Of a stretch of DNA of 64,000 nt, positions 59,201-64,000 are shown one piece after another. The notes beneath the pieces are model-generated. The model did not search any database and was not told the DNA's origin. It worked only from the letters and a program-made list of their open reading frames with translations. The translations under genes were made by a program, and so were the position numbers. This DNA is from Hydractinia symbiolongicarpus. Lineage: Eukaryota > Cnidaria > Hydrozoa > Anthoathecata > Hydractiniidae. The DNA lies in assembly GCF_029227915.1 (NCBI RefSeq), contig NC_079875.1:9793001-9857000 (forward strand), given 5' to 3'. How positions within the stretch are numbered: the first letter of the stretch is position 1; every line of letters starts with the position of its first letter.

Positions 59201-62200
59201 CATTTAACAATAATATGTCAAAGTCAAGTTTTGAGCCAAAGTAGATTTCAAACCACCACAGTGTATATTTTTTCTGCTACACATATTGCCTAAAGTAAAA
59301 TAATATATAGTTATGGTTACCATTTTGCTATTTTTGTGCTAGTGTGAGATTTCACTTTGATTTTTTTGATCAAGTTTCACTTTAACTTGAATATGCTTAC
59401 ACTTGTAGAAGTTTTATAAGAGACCAAAGGAAGTTTACTTCAGCAAATAAAATTTTATTCCATCGTTAACTGTACTTTGGGTACATGTAACTATCCTTTT
59501 AGGCCTTTCTGCACTTCGAGTCTTAGAATACACTTTAGCGTGCTTCTTATAAACAGCTCAGAATTAGGTAGAAATTTTTTTTGTTATTATTAATAAATTA
59601 GTCATTAGGGTTAAAATCCACTTAGCCAGAAGAAAAATGGAAAATATCCATGATTGGAATTCAGAAGCAGTGGCTTGTTTATATACAAAATTATTTTTAG
59701 AAATTTGTGAAAGAGAAAGTCATAGCATCTATAATGAAGATTTTGAAGCTCTGAAAATGAAGTATAGGATGTATAAGATTGTGTACTTTTACCAAATGGT
59801 TAAAAAAAGCCAAAAATCTAATAATGTTCAAAAATATTGTTTTGGGAAATGTTCTTACCTGTTGTCTTTAATGTGTAGAGCTTGATCAAATAGTATATAA
59901 TACACACGTGTAATTACACACGCATAAATGCTAGCATGGATAAGACCTTCCATTGGTTTTTTCACATAGTGACATTTTCCTTTAGATAAACAACTTGATA
60001 GTGTAATACGTTTAATTATCATGATTCTAAGAAAGTGTACTAAAGAAAACAAGCTGCAGATAAAATCATCAAAAAGTTGTTTTTCATTCTCCTTCTCGAC
60101 GAAAAGCAATGAAAATTGTCTCAACTGTAAGACTTCTGAAGAATCTGAGTTTGAAGCTACTAGTTCAGACACCTATACTGATGGTAAGGCAATGTAAAAG
60201 TGGAAATGTTAGTTTTCAATGAGATAAACTACTGCATTGAGCATGTTTTTTTTTTGCTATGATCTAATTATGTAATATCCAGCAAATTAGGTGAATTTTT
60301 CTTTAATTTTTATCTTAACTTAACTGAAATATCTGTTTGACGAAGATCGAAAGTTTTGTTTATTATAAGACCTTTTTAAATGATGAAACGTTTTTTAACT
60401 TTGAGTTGTTTAAATTTCTTATATGGATATGCAATCTTAATACTTTTTGACAACACAAATACATTTTCAAGTTAACAAATATTTTAGATGTGGTTTCAGA
60501 GTCTGAAGGAGATGGCGAAGATGAAGAAGACAATTATGAACAAGAGTCATGCAATGACAACAACAGGGTATCAAACGAGAATGCTATACTAAGCGATAAC
60601 ATTACAATCAATGGCACTGAACCCAACAGAGATTGTTCTGAGGAACAAATCAATATTGTTAATTTTGACTACTACAAGAAATTCTTTCCAGAGCTTTCAT
60701 TAAGTCAGGTAATAGTATGCATGTTGACTTATGTTGATTTGAATAGCCTAGAAAGATTGTGTACACAAGACTTTCTGTATCATATTCAGGCCTATCAATA
60801 AGAAAATAACACCCGTGCATTAAATCGCTCCCCCAAGATTACAATAATTTAAAATTGGCAAGCAATCTGAATAAATAGAATAAGTTTATCACGCTTATTT
60901 TATCACAAAGTCTTTTTTTTATCAATTTATTTTATCTTTTTTTATATATTTTGGTTCTTTCTTACTGTAAATAATAAGAAAGAGAACTTTGATTTTCATG
61001 TGAGATGAATTGATATTGTTTGGCCAGAAAAACTATTTTTGGAATTCGGGAAGCAATTAATGGTTCAGCTAGTTTCTTATTTCTCAGAATTAGGCGAGCC
61101 CTTGCGAGAGCAAGAGCAATTGTTCTTCCCTGATTGATAGGCCTGCATATTATATCAATCTATTAAAATTGATTGATAAACTTTCTCCTGGAAGTATACT
61201 TGATTATCAAAACTGTTGTTCTTTTCATTGAAGTTAACAATAAACATTACACTGTTGCCACATATAGATTTATGTATTATTTTAGGTTGTCACGAAGGAA
61301 CGTTCAAATCCATTGATTCGCATTCCTACAGCAGAACTGATGGGTAATATAAATGAATCAACAAATGACCTGTAAGTAATAAGCTTTTTTGGGATGTTTA
61401 CTCTGCTAGGAAAACATTATAAAAATGTGAAAAAAATAAGAAATATCAGTAATTTGTTTTATATAATTAGAAAATTATCACAAGTAATTTCAGTTTTTGG
61501 CAAGGATTCAACTTAAAATCCTTAAAAAATGATATATTAATTTTTTTATAGTCAGATCCATAAGCATATCAAATTTACTTGAGTAAAAAAAAATTCAAAA
61601 ATGTCAGAAAAGTAAAGAGTTAACATTGAGTGGACACTCTGCTTTTCATAACCATATTTATTCGCATTGACGAGGCTAAGATCTATCAAAACCTGCTCTT
61701 TGCTATAAGTGCTAATTTGGAGGCAAAAAGTTTGATTTTTATTTATCCACCATGGATCTTACACAGCCATTTTATCAACGGTTTCGATAAATGTGTCCAT
61801 CTAGCATTTTGTCAACATCTCTGTGTATAGATCTAAATGTTTGAAAATTTTTATCTTTTTATATTTTCTAAACATTTTTGCAATTTGAAAGCACATATAA
61901 AAGTATTTTCATTTGGAAATACATTTAAAGGATAAGAAAATGCTTCTTGTATAGACATCTCTGCACATATCTGCTCATATATGTGGATAAATCAATTGTT
62001 TTTTACTTTGGTTGTTTTACTAAGCTAGAAATTTGTTTGTAATAGTGGATAGCGTTTCACTCAGCCTATGTATATTATATTGCTTCAGACTCGATATTTT
62101 GAAGTGATTAAACAGAGAATATGAACAGGATTTTATTTAGTCTTTTATGTTTTTTGTGATTTCAGGGACTTTGATGATGCAAATGATTCGAATAACAGCA

Positions 62201-62923
62201 CTGAAGAGTGTTGTATCCAGTTAAAGATGTCTTCTATCGAATCTACAAACTTATGCTGTGTTGAGTCACATGATGATCAATTATCCAGTCACATACTAGC
62301 TCATAAGTTATCCAATCATCAATATTGTTCTACTGTTGTTGATTCCACAGCATCAAACAAAGTAAAAAGTGTGTCACCATTCGTGAAAGAAACTGCTGTT
62401 AGTATCCATGGCCATCTTCCGCCTGTAGAACCAGAAGAATTACTGCCCAAAACAACAAATTTGTCAAGGTAATTATAAGCCAATTTTGATACAGCGAATC
62501 ACTTTTTTTAACATTTTAACAGTCACTGTAGCCATTTGTCTACCAGAGAGGTTACTGGGGGTGAAGATCCCCTGCTGTGTCCATATGTGTGACATGCCAG
62601 ATAAAAGACCACTAAAGCTGCTTTCCATTAATGATTAACTTCAAAGATCATGACAAAAATAAATCAATTAAAAAAATTACAACATTTTTGTTTAACACCA
62701 GCTCAAATTCTTAATGTTTTAGAGTAATGATGTTTCAAGATTTTGCTCGTATTGTATTCCCAGACAAGGTTGTCAACAGAACCGTATTCGATTTGGACAT
62801 TCTAACACGAAACAATTCCTCGTCAAATGTTGAAAATGTCTTGTTGAAAACTGCTAGTTCACCTATGAAGAAAAGTAGATCAGCTACAAAATTATCACCA
62901 GGAAAGAGAAACAGTACAGCAGG
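47203..62923 (+). CDS. AGTPBP1: Cytosolic carboxypeptidase 1 (AGTPBP1/CCP1/NNA1), N-terminal part, 15 exons, continues past the window
   Basis: M14D-family metallocarboxypeptidase that shortens polyglutamate side chains and removes C-terminal glutamates on tubulin. Exons: 47203-47225, 51157 (or 51160)-51296, 51862-51929, 55987-56032, 56493-56645, 56928-57059, 57480-57573, 57658-57695, 58199-58345, 58801-58875, 59986-60183, 60488-60708, 61286-61371, 62166-62468, 62723-62923. The phases agree throughout (1,925 nt, about 641 aa). Family landmarks: LGAVLQQLDQAL; GALDASLSIMKS; ALCKSKTGAKKAVNQ; LYQEWHRSDHRNRHISIRKS; TFGRKSFLSIEGYRTLYF (helical/ARM region); an acidic linker SESEGDGEDEEDNYEQES; YYKKFFPEL; IPTAELMGN; and DFARIVFPDKVVNRTVFDLD, which in vertebrate CCP1 lies just before the peptidase part. 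The zinc-binding catalytic domain is not in the window. Exons 1 and 4 are short and the least certain. Intron 1 hosts a pogo-like element and intron 3 a Harbinger element. Confidence 0.88.
47755..49799. mobile_element. Pogo/Tigger-like DNA transposon (2.05 kb) in AGTPBP1 intron 1
   Basis: Terminal inverted repeats TACCRTAAAGCTTYGATT at both ends, each flanked by TA (47,753-47,754 and 49,800-49,801), the target duplication of Tc1/mariner/pogo elements. Just inside the ends are iterated G-rich words of the type GGGGGGCRCTTAWTCGA, about three on the left and eight on the right (49,635-49,790). It carries the remnant transposase described separately. Confidence 0.85.
48150..49040 (-). pseudogene. 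Decayed pogo/Tigger-like transposase in the intronic element
   Basis: Minus-strand blocks in order: SDFVGSKGWCEKFMKSNGLS (CENPB-type DNA-binding, about 48,965-48,900), YTMDETPIGVI (first catalytic Asp, about 48,775-48,745), KSTGHKKSCISVCLTAKTNR (48,691-48,630), FIVFKGTKREVKKLN (about 48,615-48,570), then FIPGGCTHYIQAPDVCWNKP (about 48,375-48,315) and VVQWILKSWEKLSKEMIQDS (about 48,225-48,165). They are split by frame changes and stops at about 48,740, 48,470 and 48,250, so the gene is dead. Confidence 0.8.
49925..50760 (+). repeat. Cluster of dispersed-repeat copies in AGTPBP1 intron 1
   Basis: At least three diverged copies of a repeat with GTTGCCTYTATTG, TAGAGCTTRAA, CTGATCAAGRAAATGTATA and GATCATGTRCTT, interspersed with GACGTCA-containing phrases (GATGACGTCAGCTC at about 50,218, TGACGTCAC at about 50,464, TGACGTCAGCA at about 50,612). 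Related to 41,850-41,985. Confidence 0.55.
52447..53492 (+). pseudogene. Harbinger DDE transposase (DDE_Tnp_4), nearly intact, one C-terminal frameshift
   Basis: Open from ATG 52,447 for 303 codons. It has an N-terminal helix-turn-helix-like region (FRFRKTDLLRLCDALGL...ALCLTLRRLAFPCRFSDL), CWGFIDGTLRGIARPG with the first Asp, GYKMQSVSTPNGLIANLFGP, EGSRHDCYLLAQSG with the second Asp, and NERMSSVRVSVE with the catalytic Glu. Right after that Glu (near 53,320) the frame is lost. The true C-terminus continues in another frame to TGA at 53,492 as MQKIGLSAVSKQYIASALL then NARTCIYGSCTSTFF. One small indel therefore separates this copy from a complete transposase. Confidence 0.9.
53720..55602 (-). 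pseudogene. Harbinger Myb/SANT-like DNA-binding protein gene with a triplicated exon
   Basis: Second gene of the Harbinger element; such proteins bind the transposon ends and help import the transposase. Proposed minus-strand exons: 55602-55415 (MKRIVINKDILQKLC...WDKLCA), 55111-55025, 54703-54629, 54520-54425 and 54334-53720. Exons 2-4 are homologous to each other (SQSILSS..TSLTEK; SQTLGSS..ISSEK; SQTLGSS..ISLTEK), are 87, 75 and 96 nt, and start and end in the same phase. Exon 5 carries the Myb/SANT domain (SRWQEGDLLILMKEISVRNP...RRMAWQDIAENC...VRERFQIVKDKF), then EEKGSGIT, TYSELEQLMQDLIDLE and a charged coiled-coil tail ending LLLQKLEK. Two frame slips are seen, near 54,130 and in an A-run near 53,950; homopolymer sequence error is possible for the latter. 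Confidence 0.8.
60787..61145. mobile_element. hAT-type MITE (359 bp) in AGTPBP1 intron 12
   Basis: Ends CAGGCCTATCAAT and ATTGATAGGCCTG are perfect 13-bp inverted repeats, each flanked directly by CATATT (60,781-60,786 and 61,146-61,151). CAG-start termini and a 5- to 8-bp duplication suit hAT; 6 bp is unusual but known for some hAT lineages. No coding content. Confidence 0.8.
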
Positions 62924-64000
62924 GTATGGCAATATAGAGATATTCTTTTGCATGAGCTAGTATTGGGAATAGTTTAGCATGGTGTCTAACAACTGAAAAC
63001 TCAGGGTGTCCACTCTGTCGGGAGTGTCACAAATTTACTAGTCGTTAGCTTGTGGAAATTTCCATGGGGATCGCTCGTTGTACATATTTGTTTCCCGCAT
63101 TGCTTTTGCTATTATATCTCAGGTCAAAATCTCAGGTTTTTAAATTGGCGCATGGACAAGCAGCGAGTTTTATAACATAGATTGGTCCTTAATTCCCTAA
63201 GTCCATAGGATCGCCGTTCTTTAAATTTTACATTATGTCATGTGTCCCGTAGCACAACTCTTTTCCTTGCACACACACAAAGACAAAATATAGATACTAA
63301 TTAAGACTAGCTAGAAGACCCACTGTCATAACGCCCTAAGCCACCACCAGTAATCAATTGTGAACGCCGGGTTGAACACTAAAGTGCAGGTAAACCATGC
63401 CACACATACAGATGAAGCGCCTTAGTGCGGGTATACTGTATGTGGAAAATATGGGGTATTTTTAATAAAAATCGGGTTTGTGATGGGTTTACTATGCACG
63501 GGCGATAACAGCAAAATCCGTAAAAACATATCCCTTTTGTTATTTAGTGTATATAAAGATATTTCGTGTCTGTGTCACAACTTTTTCACTTGCGCACACA
63601 CAGACAGAATATCGGTAGTTTTTATGTATAGAGATTGTCGAAATATCAGGAAAAAGTCAAGAACATCAGTAATTTCTTTGATATGTCAAAAAAATGTTAA
63701 GAATTTTAGATTTAAATAGTTAATCAAAACTGTTTCTAGTTTACAAAATATTGGCAAGGATTAAATTTCTGAATTGAGATGAATCTGAATTTATTTTTTA
63801 GTCTGTTCTATCATTATTTGTAATTAAATTACATATTTAGGTAAAAATTGCATATACGAGGTTTGAATTTAAACCTGATGTAGCTGGAAAAATTAGCCAA
63901 TAAAACAAAAAATATTTAAAAAAAATGCCAAGAAAAATATTTCAATATTAAGTGGACAAAGGAAGTTAGATGAAGAAGAAAAATATTGTATGGAAATACT
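62924..64000. other. AGTPBP1 intron 15 (start), no further exon seen
   Basis: No exon matching the next conserved CCP1 block was found. The region holds two related direct-repeat segments of about 50 bp (63,254-63,305 and 63,576-63,625, sharing CACAACT.TTT.C.TTGC.CACACAC), probably part of an interspersed element. Confidence 0.5.

Noticed and set aside
59637-59885. 82-codon ORF between AGTPBP1 exons 10 and 11
   Set aside because: Out of phase with neighbouring exons, partly dispersed repeat, and no match to the CCP1 family at that position.

Overview
This window is AT-rich, intron-rich metazoan nuclear DNA. The host genes have many short exons with GT-AG introns, and their proteins align well with vertebrate orthologues. 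The intergenic and intronic space is full of DNA transposons (Kolobok, hAT, PIF/Harbinger, pogo/Tigger, Tc1 remnants) and tRNA-headed SINEs. This mix suggests an early-branching animal, most likely a cnidarian and possibly a hydrozoan. That placement is inference from gene content and style, not from a database match.

Layout. 1-2 kb: a decayed pogo/Tigger-like transposase on the minus strand. 2.99-11.71 kb: a Kolobok-type element with TTAA target duplications and matching terminal inverted repeats. It carries a THAP-domain transposase disabled by one frameshift at its catalytic motif, and a convergent small protein with a P2X7-C-terminus-like zinc-binding domain. Nested inside is a complete hAT element (6,883-11,130) whose three-exon transposase (713 aa) is intact, and a 5'-truncated LINE tail sits in the intron of that transposase. 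11.7-16.2 kb: broken pieces of unknown ORFs, a Tc1/mariner transposase, a gag-like ORF and another hAT. 16.2-18.3 kb: AT-rich DNA with no gene seen.

18,320-40,135 (+): the complete ELP1/IKAP gene, resolved here into 33 coding exons totalling 3,960 nt (1,319 aa) with every splice phase consistent. Its introns hold two inverted copies of an unclassified repeat, a SINE, an 18-bp minisatellite, a 47-bp minisatellite built from a 3' splice site, a duplicated exon end and a perfect 34-bp hairpin. 41,689-43,230 (+): UQCR11, the small subunit 10 of mitochondrial complex III, in two coding exons. 47,203-62,923 (+, continuing past the window): the N-terminal part of AGTPBP1/CCP1, a cytosolic carboxypeptidase acting on polyglutamylated tubulin. 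Fifteen exons (about 641 aa) are resolved and the metallopeptidase domain lies beyond the window. Its introns hold a pogo-like element, a Harbinger element with a transposase and a Myb/SANT gene containing a triplicated exon, and a hAT-type MITE.

The three host genes are housekeeping genes on the same strand and nothing suggests they share a pathway beyond proximity. The biology most worth a second look is in the mobile elements (a Kolobok with a possible accessory zinc-binding protein, an apparently intact hAT, a Harbinger Myb gene with exon triplication) and in the repeated duplication of splice sites inside ELP1.
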